DNA from: Streptomyces sp. F63
GTDB taxonomy: Bacteria > Actinomycetota > Actinomycetes > Streptomycetales > Streptomycetaceae
Assembly (NCBI RefSeq): GCF_018070345.1
Contig: NZ_JAGPXX010000026.1
Span: 25,746-89,745, forward strand
Direction of reading: 5' to 3'
Length of the DNA stretch: 64,000 nucleotides
The notes under the pieces are model-generated. The model saw nothing but the letters and a program-made list of their open reading frames with translations, had not been told where the DNA came from and did not search any database. Every line of letters starts with the position of its first letter. Within the stretch, counting starts at the first letter, position 1. This document shows, piece after piece, positions 49,301 through 56,679 of the stretch. The position numbers and the translations under genes were made by a program.

Positions 49301-50355
49301 GCGTGGGCACGGCGGGGAACGCCGAGCCGGTCCCGGTCGCCGCCGGGCCCGTCGAGGCCCACACCTCCGTCCCCGCCGGACCGGAGGGCCGGGTGCTGCG
49401 CGTCGCCGACCGGGCCGCTCCCGGCTGGACCGCCACGCTCGACGGCAAGCCGCTGACGCCCACCACGGTCGACGAGTGGGCCCAGGGCTTCGAACTGCCC
49501 GCGAGCGGTGGGCGGCTCGACCTGACGTACGCGTCGCCGCTGAGCCACACCCTGTGGACCGGGGCGCAAGGGCTGCTGGCGGTCGTCCTCGTGGTGCTCG
49601 CCCTGCCCGGACGGCGCCGGGAGGTCGACGACGACCTGCCCGAGACCGGGCCGGAGCCGGCCGTGCCCGCGCAGCCCGTGGACGGCGAGGGCCGGCGGGC
49701 CCGCAGGCTGCGGGCGGCCGCGGAGGCCGAGGCGGCCGGACAGGGCACGGAGCCGGACGCCCCGCGGGAGCGGGCCGTGCCGGCCGGGACGGCCCCTGGC
49801 GCCGCGGCCGGGGACGACCCCTTCGAGGCGTTCGACGCCTTCCGGGCCGCCCAGGCGGCCGAGTCCGCGGACCGTACCGCGGCGACGGCGCCCGGGGCGC
49901 CGTCCGGACCGTACGCGGATGGTGTGCCCCAGCAGCCGTACGGCACCTGGGGCCAGCAGAGCCACGCCCCCGAGGGCGGACAGCCGTACCCGGGGCAGCC
50001 CTACCAGGGCGGGGCCCACCAGAGCGAGGACGGACAGCAGTACCAGGGCTACGGCGACGGGCAACACCAGCAGTACCAGCAATACCAGCAGTACGGCACC
50101 GGCCCGTACGCCGATCCGTACCAGCCGGACCCCTACCAGGCCGGCGGGTACGGCGACGGGCAGCAGCAGTACGGCGGACAGCAGTACGCGGGGCAGCAGT
50201 ACGAGGGGCAGCAGCAGTACAACGGCCGGCAGTCCGACCCGTACGGTTACCCGGCCCAGCCCTACGCCGCCGGCGGCCGTCCCGCCCCGAGCGAAACGGT
50301 CCACGGGGACGACGGCGAACCCGCCCCCCACCGCGACGGGAGCGACCAGCAGTGA
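46366..50355 (+). CDS. Giant membrane glycosyltransferase with Q/Y/G-rich C-terminal tail
   Basis: The 1329-residue protein has a GT2 domain at the N-terminus (about 25-280: VVTAVLVSHDGARWLPQAL, VVAADTGSADES, WLLHDDCAPEPDALAEL, GGFDRRLPLMRDDVDLCWRA). A cytoplasmic linker, about ten or more hydrophobic segments from residue 447 on (PVLFLLLLAVSLVACRGLL first) and an extracytoplasmic beta-like region (RVLRVADRAAPGWTATLDG) follow. After a last TM (about 1065-1080) comes a cytoplasmic Ala/Glu/Pro segment and, from about residue 1186 to 1305, a tail dominated by Gln, Tyr, Gly and Pro (QQYQGYGDGQHQQYQQYQQY). The donor is unknown. The ATG at 46366 matches where homology should begin; a longer frame starts at 46243 but looks less coding. 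A 4-bp overlap couples it to the next gene. Confidence 0.88.
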   Translation: MSVHSHSAHSQPAAPSGGAAPAYPRHVVTAVLVSHDGARWLPQALAGLTGQERPVQNVVAADTGSADESAALLTETLGADRVLHLARRSGFGTAVDEAVRTAGVLTPDDLPYLKRPSGWDPETRTWRDDAYDMPELPHGEPVQWLWLLHDDCAPEPDALAELLRVADSSPSTAIIGPKLRGWYDRRQLLEAGVSIARSGRRWTGLDRREQDQGQHDQVRPVLSVSTAGMLIRRDVWDELGGFDRRLPLMRDDVDLCWRAQAAGHQVLIAPEAVLRHAEAAARERRPIDCAGRSAANPHRVDKAGAVYTMLVNSRGAALPYVLLRLMFGTVLRTLAYLVGKVPGQALDEIAGLLGVLLRPGRLLAGRRRRGRPVVQPADLRPLFPPPGATVRATAEAVIGNFSGRSEPELASGGRHGAVESGPGGDDADFLEIEQFARLKRVARKPGPVLFLLLLAVSLVACRGLLGSGTLAGGALLPAPADASALWDRYLSAWQPVGTGGTEAAPPYLAVIAALSTLLLGSTGAALTLLLVCSVPLAGLSAYFASRPLVGSRLLRAWAAVAYAFLPAATGALAGGRLGTAVLAVLLPLMARAAVAAGGLALPADRDRNRDGAEDGAGTPGARPSWRALWAYTLLLTFTTAFTPVVWPLTLLLGIALLVTRTVRHQGGTAVYGARLALVLVTPLVILAPWSLSLLASPSGFLREVGLAHGTGSAGALDLLMISPGGPKAAGGLLLAGLVLAALAALLRDDRQRAVRTAWAVAIAALLLAAVSNGSAWAGPATLVYGIALLSAAAVGAEDARERVAAQSFGWRQPVAALIALAAAAGPLLSAVAWMYGGAAGPLERRDPVQVPPFVAEESRTQDQARTLVLGGEPGRVSYTLVRGSGAQLGDADLAAASGGDIRLDGIVANLVAGSGADQTDQLGGYAVRYILVRDGAPRETRRVLDTTPGLTRLSQEDGSSLWRLDRRVARVTVVNPGGGVGTAGNAEPVPVAAGPVEAHTSVPAGPEGRVLRVADRAAPGWTATLDGKPLTPTTVDEWAQGFELPASGGRLDLTYASPLSHTLWTGAQGLLAVVLVVLALPGRRREVDDDLPETGPEPAVPAQPVDGEGRRARRLRAAAEAEAAGQGTEPDAPRERAVPAGTAPGAAAGDDPFEAFDAFRAAQAAESADRTAATAPGAPSGPYADGVPQQPYGTWGQQSHAPEGGQPYPGQPYQGGAHQSEDGQQYQGYGDGQHQQYQQYQQYGTGPYADPYQPDPYQAGGYGDGQQQYGGQQYAGQQYEGQQQYNGRQSDPYGYPAQPYAAGGRPAPSETVHGDDGEPAPHRDGSDQQ

Positions 50356-51923
50356 ACCGCACCACCCTGTCCCTGCTCGCCGCCACCACGGCCCTCGCCG
50401 CGGTCACCGGGGTGGCCGCCCTGGCCGCCCCCGGTGAGACGCCGGAGCGCCCGGCGGCCGCCGCCGAACGGCTGCCCGTGGAGCGCTCCGAGCTGCTCTG
50501 CCCCGAGCCGTCCCTGTCGGAGCTGGCCGAGACCGACTACACGTCCTTCACCCCCGAGGGCGGAACCGCCGGATCCGCGGGCACCAAGGGCACGGCCGGA
50601 CTCCTGCCCGCCGGGAAGGAGCCGGGCACCGCCGACGGCACGGACGGCACGGACGGCAAGAAGGACGACAAGGAGAGCGGCGGCGAGGGGGGCGGCAAGG
50701 ACGGCGGCAAGGACGCCGGTCCCGAGCCCGTCGCCCCCCTGAAGAAGCCGGGCACTCCCGCGGTCGCCTCCGTCTCCGAGGCCGGTGCCCCCGCTCTCGT
50801 CGGGACCGCCGACGGCGCTCTCGCCCCCGGCTGGACCGCCCAGCAGACAACCGTGATCAGCTCCGGACAGGGCCGCGGCGTCCTGGGCGTCTCCTGCACC
50901 GCACCCGACACCGACTTCTGGTTCCCGGCCGCGAGCACCGCCGAGAGCCGCCAGGACTACGTGGAACTGACGAATCCCGACGACGCCGCCGCTGTCGTCG
51001 ACCTGGAGCTCTACGGCAAGAAGGGCCCGGTCGAGACCGAAACCGGTGAGGGCATCACGGTCCCGCCCCGCTCCGCCGCCTCCGTCCTGCTGTCCACGCT
51101 CACCTCCGAGAAGGCGGCCGATCTCGCCGTGCATGTCGTCGCCCGCTCCGGCCGGGTCGGCGCCGCCGTCCGCGCCACGGACAGCGGCGCGGGCAGCGAC
51201 TGGCTGCCGTTCTCGGCGGTGACGGCCGGCCCGGCGGTGCTCCCCGGCATCCCGGCGGACGCGACCTCCGTGCGGCTGGTGGCGGTGGCGACCGGCGACC
51301 GCGACGCCGACCTGGGGGTCGAACTCGCCGGTCCGACCGGCTCCTTCACCCCCGCCGGACACGAGAACCTGACCGTGAAGCGCGGGATGGCGACATCCGT
51401 GGACCTGGACGACATCACCAAGGGAGAGCCCGGCTCCCTGGTGCTGACCCCGGTGGACGGCGCCGACCCCGCCCCGTACGCGGTGGCCCTGCGCGTCGTC
51501 CGCGGCAAGGGCCGTGACCAGGAGACGGCCTTCATCCCGGCGACCGGGCGGATCGAAGCGCGGGGCACCGTCGCCGACAACCGCGCCAAGGGATCGGTCC
51601 TCTCCCTCGTCGCGCCCGGCAGGGCGGCGAAGGTCAAGGTCACCGCCTCGGCGGGCAGCGGCGGCGGCGAGCCGGTGAGCAAGGAGTACACGATCAAGGC
51701 CGGTACGACGCTGAGCGTGCCGAAACCGCCCGCCCCCGCGGACGGCAAGGGCACGCACGCGCTGACCGTCGAGGCGCTGTCCGGCGGACCCGTGTACGCG
51801 TCCCGGATGCTCGAACTGCCCAAGGGCGGCGTGCCGATGTTCACCGTCCAGCCGGTCGCCGACGACCGGGGCACGGTCGTCGTCCCCGAGGCGGCCGAGG
51901 ATCTGTCCCTGCTGATGCGGTGA
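50352..51923 (+). CDS. Secreted DUF5719-like protein
   Basis: The 523-residue protein begins with GTG 50352, overlapping the glycosyltransferase stop. It has an N-terminal hydrophobic signal/anchor (LSLLAATTALAAVTGVAALAAPG) and no lipobox. A Gly/Lys/Asp/Glu-rich linker (about 85-125) leads to a beta-rich C-terminal region of about 380 residues with repeated short strands (DFWFPAASTAESRQDYVELT, VDLELYGKKGPVETE, ADLAVHVVARSGRVGAAVRA). I recognise it only as the DUF5719-type partner that commonly follows this glycosyltransferase in actinobacteria. The tight coupling suggests that the two act together at the outer face of the membrane. No catalytic motif is visible. Confidence 0.8.
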   Translation: MNRTTLSLLAATTALAAVTGVAALAAPGETPERPAAAAERLPVERSELLCPEPSLSELAETDYTSFTPEGGTAGSAGTKGTAGLLPAGKEPGTADGTDGTDGKKDDKESGGEGGGKDGGKDAGPEPVAPLKKPGTPAVASVSEAGAPALVGTADGALAPGWTAQQTTVISSGQGRGVLGVSCTAPDTDFWFPAASTAESRQDYVELTNPDDAAAVVDLELYGKKGPVETETGEGITVPPRSAASVLLSTLTSEKAADLAVHVVARSGRVGAAVRATDSGAGSDWLPFSAVTAGPAVLPGIPADATSVRLVAVATGDRDADLGVELAGPTGSFTPAGHENLTVKRGMATSVDLDDITKGEPGSLVLTPVDGADPAPYAVALRVVRGKGRDQETAFIPATGRIEARGTVADNRAKGSVLSLVAPGRAAKVKVTASAGSGGGEPVSKEYTIKAGTTLSVPKPPAPADGKGTHALTVEALSGGPVYASRMLELPKGGVPMFTVQPVADDRGTVVVPEAAEDLSLLMR

Positions 51924-51929
51924 GAGCGC

Positions 51930-51964
51930 GGGCCCGGCGGCAGCGGACGGCTGCGCCCGGCCCC
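51930..51964. terminator. GC-rich hairpin between convergent genes
   Basis: GGGCCCGGCGGCAGC and GCTGCGCCCGGCCCC (51930-51964) fold into a long imperfect stem around GGACG. It lies between the DUF5719-like gene and the convergent zincin-like gene. Confidence 0.55.
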
Positions 51965-51983
51965 GGTTGCGTCCCCCGTCCCG

Positions 51984-52448
51984 TCAGTCCTGCCCGTAGC
52001 GCGGGTCCACCGATTCCGGTGCCAGCCCCAGCAGTTCGGCCACCTGCTCCACCACGATCTCGTGCACCAGCAGGGCCCGCTCGTCGCGGTTCTTCGTCCG
52101 GATCTCGACCGGGCGCCGGTAGACGACGATCCGGGCCGGACCGTCCCCCCCGGCGGCGGTCACCCGGCCCAGCGGCACCGTCCCCTCGTCCTCCCAGCCC
52201 TCGGCGCGGTCCTCGGCACCGTCACCGAAGGAGGGGACGTCCAGCACGGCGAACTCCACGTCGGAGAGTTGCGGCCAGTGCCGCTCGAGCCGCTCCACCG
52301 AGTCGTGCACCAGGTCCCAGAAGGCCACCGCACGGCTCACCGCGAGCGGCACCTGCGGCGGCGCGATCGGTCCGCGCATCCCGCGCCCGTGGCGGTCTCG
52401 GCGGCGCGGGCGGGGCTCGGCGGGGCGGGGTGGCACGGAACTGGTCAT
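51984..52448 (-). CDS. Zincin-like metallopeptidase-family protein lacking the HExxH second His
   Basis: The 154-residue protein belongs to the small PF06262-type metallopeptidase family. After a basic Arg/Pro-rich N-terminus comes SRAVAFWDLVHDSVERL, VEFAVLDVPSFGDG, RIVVYRRPVEIRTKNRDERA and the helix LLVHEIVVEQVAELLGLAPE. In active zincins that helix reads HExxH; here the second His is replaced, giving HEIVVEQ. Protease activity is therefore doubtful, though a HExxxE/Q metal site is possible. A GGAGG lies only 2 bp before ATG 52448 (a GTG one codon earlier is also possible), so the start is uncertain. The homologue lies beside whiB2 in mycobacteria, from memory. Function is unknown. Confidence 0.8.
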   Translation of the reverse strand: MTSSVPPRPAEPRPRRRDRHGRGMRGPIAPPQVPLAVSRAVAFWDLVHDSVERLERHWPQLSDVEFAVLDVPSFGDGAEDRAEGWEDEGTVPLGRVTAAGGDGPARIVVYRRPVEIRTKNRDERALLVHEIVVEQVAELLGLAPESVDPRYGQD

Positions 52449-52764
52449 CACCTCCGAGAGTAGCCGTCGGCCGGCCGGCCCGGAGCGCCGACGAGCGGGA
52501 CCGCCGCAGATCGCGAACCGGTCCGGTCCGGACCATCCGGACAGCCCGTCCCGCGGACCGGCGCGGCGATTCCGGGCAAAGCGCCGTCAAGCGGGACGGG
52601 GCGCGATGCCACTCTCCCGGGGGGCCGGGCCTCTGCCGGGTCCCCGCCGCGGACCGGACCCCGCGCCCGCAGGTCAACACCCTTGTCTCCAGGGGCGCGA
52701 CACGGCGGGAGAGGTCGGGAGGAGTCGTCGCGGCCCGCTCAAGAGTGCGGTACCGTCCAACCTC
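52449..52764. other. Divergent control region
   Basis: This 316-bp gap separates the zincin-like gene and the divergent DUF3499 gene. I see no reliable -35/-10 pair, repeat or RNA element; a possible TACCGT -10 sits at about 52751, close to the GTG start of the DUF3499 gene. Confidence 0.4.
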
Positions 52765-53154
52765 GTGAGCCCTGTACGCCGATGTTCGCGCACCGCGTGC
52801 GGTCGTCCCGCCGTCGCGACGCTGACGTACGTCTACGCGGACTCGACCGCCGTTCTCGGGCCACTCGCCACCTACGCCGAACCGCACTGCTACGACCTCT
52901 GCGCCGAGCACTCGGAGCGGCTCACCGCGCCGCGCGGCTGGGAGGTCGTCCGGCTGGCTGTCGACACCGGCCCCGCCCGGCCCAGCAGCGACGATCTCGA
53001 AGCACTCGCGAACGCCGTCCGTGAAGCCGCCCGCCCTCCGGAACGGGGGGCCGGGACACAGGGCGGCGCAGGCGGCCCCGCAGGCCGCGAGGCCGGCCCG
53101 GGAGAGGTCGCCCGCCGCGGGCACCTGCGGGTCCTGCGCTCCCCCGAGCCCTGA
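52765..53154 (+). CDS. DUF3499 family protein (putative zinc-binding)
   Basis: This 129-residue protein begins with GTG 52765. The conserved part is residues 1-60: VRRCSRTACGRPAVATLTYV, YADSTAVLGPLATYAEPHCY, DLCAEHSERLTAPRGWEVVR. The Cys-x4-Cys and the later His-Cys-x3-Cys-x2-His arrangement look like a zinc ribbon. The last 55 residues are low-complexity Gly/Ala/Arg. The family is found only in actinobacteria and, from memory, between the metallopeptidase-like and phosphomannomutase genes in M. tuberculosis as well, so the order is conserved. Function is unknown. The upstream gap gives it its own start region, and manB follows 146 bp later. Confidence 0.88.
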   Translation: MSPVRRCSRTACGRPAVATLTYVYADSTAVLGPLATYAEPHCYDLCAEHSERLTAPRGWEVVRLAVDTGPARPSSDDLEALANAVREAARPPERGAGTQGGAGGPAGREAGPGEVARRGHLRVLRSPEP

Positions 53155-53300
53155 AGAGGGCGGCGCGCCACCGCCCGGTGCGGCCGCGCCGCCTCCCCCT
53201 TCCGTGTTCCGTACCGTCCGGAGCCTGGACCGCCCTGATGCGACCGGCGCCGATCCGGGTAGTTTTGTCGTTCCGATAGGACTCCCAGAAGAGGTGGGCA

Positions 53301-54659
53301 GTGCCCGACTTGTCGCAGATCGTGAAGGCGTACGACGTGCGCGGTGTGGTCCCGGACCAGTGGGACGAACCGCTCGCGGAGCTCTTCGGCGCGGCCTTCG
53401 CCCGGGTGACCGGGGCGGAGGCCGTTGTCGTCGGCCATGACATGCGGCCCTCGTCCCCCGGCCTGTCCCGGGCGTTCGGCCGCGGAGCCGCCGCCCGCGG
53501 CGCGGACGTCACCGAGATCGGCCTGTGCTCCACGGACCAGCTGTACTTCGCCAGCGGCCGGCTCGGCCTGCCCGGCGCGATGTTCACCGCGAGCCACAAC
53601 CCGGCCCAGTACAACGGCATCAAGATGTGCCGGGCCGGCGCCACCCCCGTCGGCCAGGACACCGGCCTCGCCGAGATCCGCGCGCTCGTCGAGGAGTGGA
53701 GCGAGAGCGGCGCCCCCGCCCCCGTGGAGGTCCCCGGCACCATCACCCAGCGGGACGTCCTCACCGACTACGCCGCCTGCCTGCGCGGCCTCGTCGACCT
53801 CACGGGCATCCGCCCGCTCAAGGTCGTGGTGGACGCCGGCAACGGCATGGGCGGCCACACCGTGCCCACCGTCCTGGACGGCCTGCCCGTCGAACTCGTC
53901 CCGATGTACTTCGAGCTGGACGGCACCTTCCCCAACCACGAGGCCAACCCCCTCGCCCCGGAGAACATCGTCGACCTCCAGGCGAGGGTCCGGGAGACCG
54001 GAGCCGACATCGGCCTGGCCTTCGACGGGGACGCCGACCGCTGCTTCGTGGTCGACGAGCGGGGCGAGCCCGTCTCACCGTCCGCGGTCACGGCCCTCGT
54101 CGCCGCCCGCGAACTGGCCAAGCACGGCGGCGGCACCGTCATCCACAACTGCATCACCTCCTGGTCCGTCCCCGAGGTGGTCAAGGAGAACGGCGGCACT
54201 CCCGTACGCACCCGCGTCGGGCACTCCTTCATCAAGGGGGAGATGGCCCGCACCGGTGCGATCTTCGGCGGCGAGCACTCCGCGCACTACTACTTCCGGG
54301 ACTTCTGGAACGCCGACACCGGCATGCTCGCCGCGCTCCACGTCCTCGCCGCGCTCGGCGGCCAGCCCGGCACGCTGTCGGAGCTGGTCGCGCAGTACGA
54401 CCGGTACGCCGCCTCCGGGGAGATCAACAGCCGGGTGGAGGACCAGGCCGGCCGCGCCGCCGCCGTCAGGGCAGCCTACGCCGGCCGCCCCGGCACCGAG
54501 CTGGACGAGCTCGACGGCCTGACGGTCACCGCCCCCGACTGGTGGTTCAATCTGCGCGCCTCGAACACCGAGCCGCTGCTGCGCCTCAACGTCGAGGCGC
54601 GCGACGGGGCCACCGTCGAGAAGATCCGCGACGAGGTCCTCGCCATCGTCCGCGCCTGA
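53301..54659 (+). CDS. manB: Phosphomannomutase / phosphoglucomutase
   Basis: The 452-residue enzyme interconverts mannose-6-phosphate and mannose-1-phosphate. It is of the alpha-D-phosphohexomutase family, with the phosphoserine loop TASHNPAQYNGIKM (Ser carries the phosphate), the metal-binding FDGDADRCFVVDE, sugar-binding GGEHSAHYYF and the phosphate-binding C-terminal RASNTEPLLRLNVEA. The GTG at 53301 has GAGGTGGG upstream. Together with manA downstream it feeds GDP-mannose synthesis for glycolipids and protein O-mannosylation. The corresponding S. coelicolor gene is, from memory, named manB. Confidence 0.95.
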   Translation: MPDLSQIVKAYDVRGVVPDQWDEPLAELFGAAFARVTGAEAVVVGHDMRPSSPGLSRAFGRGAAARGADVTEIGLCSTDQLYFASGRLGLPGAMFTASHNPAQYNGIKMCRAGATPVGQDTGLAEIRALVEEWSESGAPAPVEVPGTITQRDVLTDYAACLRGLVDLTGIRPLKVVVDAGNGMGGHTVPTVLDGLPVELVPMYFELDGTFPNHEANPLAPENIVDLQARVRETGADIGLAFDGDADRCFVVDERGEPVSPSAVTALVAARELAKHGGGTVIHNCITSWSVPEVVKENGGTPVRTRVGHSFIKGEMARTGAIFGGEHSAHYYFRDFWNADTGMLAALHVLAALGGQPGTLSELVAQYDRYAASGEINSRVEDQAGRAAAVRAAYAGRPGTELDELDGLTVTAPDWWFNLRASNTEPLLRLNVEARDGATVEKIRDEVLAIVRA

Positions 54660-54826
54660 GCGGCCGGCGGCCCGCGGCTTCCCGGGCTCAGGGCCGGGCC
54701 GCACGCCTCGCGGTGTGCGGCCCGGCGATGCGTCTCGCGGTGCGCGGCCCGGGGGTACGCTGACGAGGCCGAACGCCCTCTCCCACCGCCCCGGCGGCCG
54801 GGAGAGCCCACCGAAAGGGATGCCCC

Positions 54827-55057
54827 ATGCCGCTCGACGCCGGCCTCCTCGCCATCCTCGCCTGCCCGGCCTGCCACGCCCCGCTCCGCGAGGAGTCCGG
54901 CGGCGCGAGCGCCGGCACGGCCGGTGAGGAGTCCGGCGGCGAGTCCGGCCGCGAGTCCCGTGGCACCGAGCTGGTCTGCACCGGCTGCGGTCTGGCGTAC
55001 CCGGTCCGGGACGGCATCCCCGTGCTGCTCGTCGACGAGGCCCGCCGTCCCGCCTAG
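54827..55057 (+). CDS. Trm112-family zinc-ribbon protein with Gly/Glu/Ser insert
   Basis: This 76-residue protein is of the Trm112/YcaR type: LLAILACPACHAPL at the start, LVCTGCGLAYPVRDGIPVLL at the end, giving two CxxC pairs for zinc. The pairs are separated by a 20-residue acidic Gly/Glu/Ser repeat (54895-54960) not normally present in this compact fold. Trm112 proteins activate methyltransferases in other organisms; here the conserved partner is the SIS-domain protein gene downstream. Function in actinobacteria is not known. The ATG has AAGGGATG-type sequence upstream. Confidence 0.88.
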   Translation: MPLDAGLLAILACPACHAPLREESGGASAGTAGEESGGESGRESRGTELVCTGCGLAYPVRDGIPVLLVDEARRPA

Positions 55058-55153
55058 GCTCGGAGCCGCCGGTCCGGACGGGCCGGCCGGACCGGGCCGG
55101 TGTGCTTCCCCAGCACGGCAGGCCCGCCGTACGGCGATCGGAGGCTCCACCAG

Positions 55154-56341
55154 ATGCTCGACGAGTCGCTCCTCGACGCACCCGAGGCACTCGCCCGCGC
55201 CGACACCCGGGGCCTGCTGCGCGGCGCCGCCGGTTCCGGCGCCCGCGTCCGCACCGCCGCCCGGGGCGCCATGGAGGCCGGACTGGCCGACCTCAAGCCC
55301 GACGGGCGGCCGCGGGGCCTGCTGATCGCCGGCTCCGGACCGGCCACCGCCTGCGTCGCCGACCTGCTGGCCGCGCTCAGTGGCGGCAACACCCTCGTCC
55401 GCCCGATCCACCCGGTCGGCGCCCTGGCCGCTCCCGGCGCGCTGCGCTGGACGCTTCCGGGCTGGGCCGGCCCGCTGGACCTGCTGATCGTCCTCACGGC
55501 CGACGGCACCGAACCGGGACTCTCCGCCCTGGTCGAGCAGGCGTACCGCCGCGGCTGCTCGGTCGTCTCGGTCTGCCCGGCCGACGCACCCCTCACCGGG
55601 GACGTCGGCGGACGGCACGGTCTCGCCGTGCCGCTCACCGCACCGGCGCACGAGAGCCCGCTGCCCGGGGAGGGGGAGACGGGCGGCGCGTGGCCCGCTC
55701 GCCGGGCACCGGCCGGTGACGCGGCGGGGGAGCGGCCCGGCACCGTGTGGGCGCTGCTGGTCCCGCTGCTCGTGCTGCTCGACCGGACCGGTTTCCACCC
55801 GGCGCCCCCGGCCACCGTCCAGCTCGTCGCCGACCGGCTCGACCGGACCGCCGAACGCTGCGGCCCCGCCGTCGCCACATACAGCAACCCGGCCAAGACC
55901 CTCGCCGCGGAGCTGGCCGAATCGCTGCCGCTGCTCTGGAGCGACGGGCCGGTGGCCCGCGCCGCCGCCCGGCACTTCGCCCGCTCGCTGGCCGCCGTCG
56001 CCGGCCGTCCCGCGCTCGCCGCCGCCCTTCCGGAGGCCCTCACCGAGCACGCCGCTCTCCTCTCCGGCGCCTTCGCCGCGGGCGCCGACCCCGACGACTT
56101 CTTCCGGGACCGCGTGGAAGATCCCGCCGCGCTCCACGCCCGCGTGGTGCTCCTCCGTGAACAAGGCCTGACGGCCGGCTCGCCGACCCCCGCCGCCCGT
56201 GAGTTCGCCCTGGCCCACGACAGCCCCGTCAGCGAGCTGGAACCCTCCGAGGGCAGCGTGCTGGAGGCAGCGGCGGAGCTTCTTGCCATCACGGATTTCG
56301 CCGCCGTTTACCTGGCGCTCGCCTCCGGGGACCGATCATGA
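55154..56341 (+). CDS. SIS-domain (phosphosugar isomerase-like) protein
   Basis: The 395-residue protein starts with MLDESLLDAPEALARADTRG at ATG 55154 (CGGAGG at 9 bp). The central part has SIS-type features: LLIAGSGPATACVADLLAAL, GGNTLVRPIHPV, DLLIVLTADGTEPGLSALVE, and the second half has TYSNPAKTLAAELAESLPLL, which resembles the bifunctional phosphoglucose/phosphomannose isomerase C-terminal family. It may be an isomerase for a phosphosugar, or a binding protein. It sits between Trm112 and manA in a mannose gene neighbourhood. A disordered Gly/Arg/Ala segment interrupts the centre (around 55660-55740). Confidence 0.85.
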   Translation: MLDESLLDAPEALARADTRGLLRGAAGSGARVRTAARGAMEAGLADLKPDGRPRGLLIAGSGPATACVADLLAALSGGNTLVRPIHPVGALAAPGALRWTLPGWAGPLDLLIVLTADGTEPGLSALVEQAYRRGCSVVSVCPADAPLTGDVGGRHGLAVPLTAPAHESPLPGEGETGGAWPARRAPAGDAAGERPGTVWALLVPLLVLLDRTGFHPAPPATVQLVADRLDRTAERCGPAVATYSNPAKTLAAELAESLPLLWSDGPVARAAARHFARSLAAVAGRPALAAALPEALTEHAALLSGAFAAGADPDDFFRDRVEDPAALHARVVLLREQGLTAGSPTPAAREFALAHDSPVSELEPSEGSVLEAAAELLAITDFAAVYLALASGDRS

Positions 56342-56679
56342 GTGGCCGGGAGCAAGCGGAGGATCACGCCCGCTCCCGGTGCTTCTGAGACCCCGCCGCC
56401 CGACCGCCGCCCGACCGCCGGTCGGGCGCCGCACCGCACCCGCGCCGAGCAATCCCCCGGAGCAAGCCCACGGAGCAAGCCCACCGAGTACGTCCCACGA
56501 GTACGTCCCACGAGCACGTCCTACCGACCACGGAGCCGCGCACCGGCCCAGTGGCGAACCGATCACGTACCGGCCACCGCCCCGTGCCGCCGGGCCCACG
56601 CCCGTGAGGTTCCGGCGCCGTCGCGGCCGGCCGGGCCGGTACGCGACCCCCGTACGCATCCCGCAGAAAGCACCGAGCC
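56342..56679. other. 338-bp gap between the SIS protein and manA
   Basis: No coding frame is convincing here. The middle (56458-56523) holds the 13-bp repeat array described separately. The manA ribosome-binding region ends the gap; no clear promoter hexamers are visible. Confidence 0.5.
56458..56523. repeat. Degenerate 13-bp tandem repeats upstream of manA
   Basis: Two copies of CGGAGCAAGCCCA (56458-56483), one extra base, then CGAGTACGTCCCA twice and CGAGCACGTCCTA (56485-56523) share a 13-bp period. The array lies in the leader of manA. Confidence 0.8.

Noticed and set aside
46303..50331. A very long open frame on the minus strand opposite the large glycosyltransferase gene
   Set aside because: It is a by-product of GC-rich codon bias on the other strand; its residues are Gly/Arg/Ala/Val/His-rich without domains, while the plus-strand frame has clear GT2 and membrane motifs.
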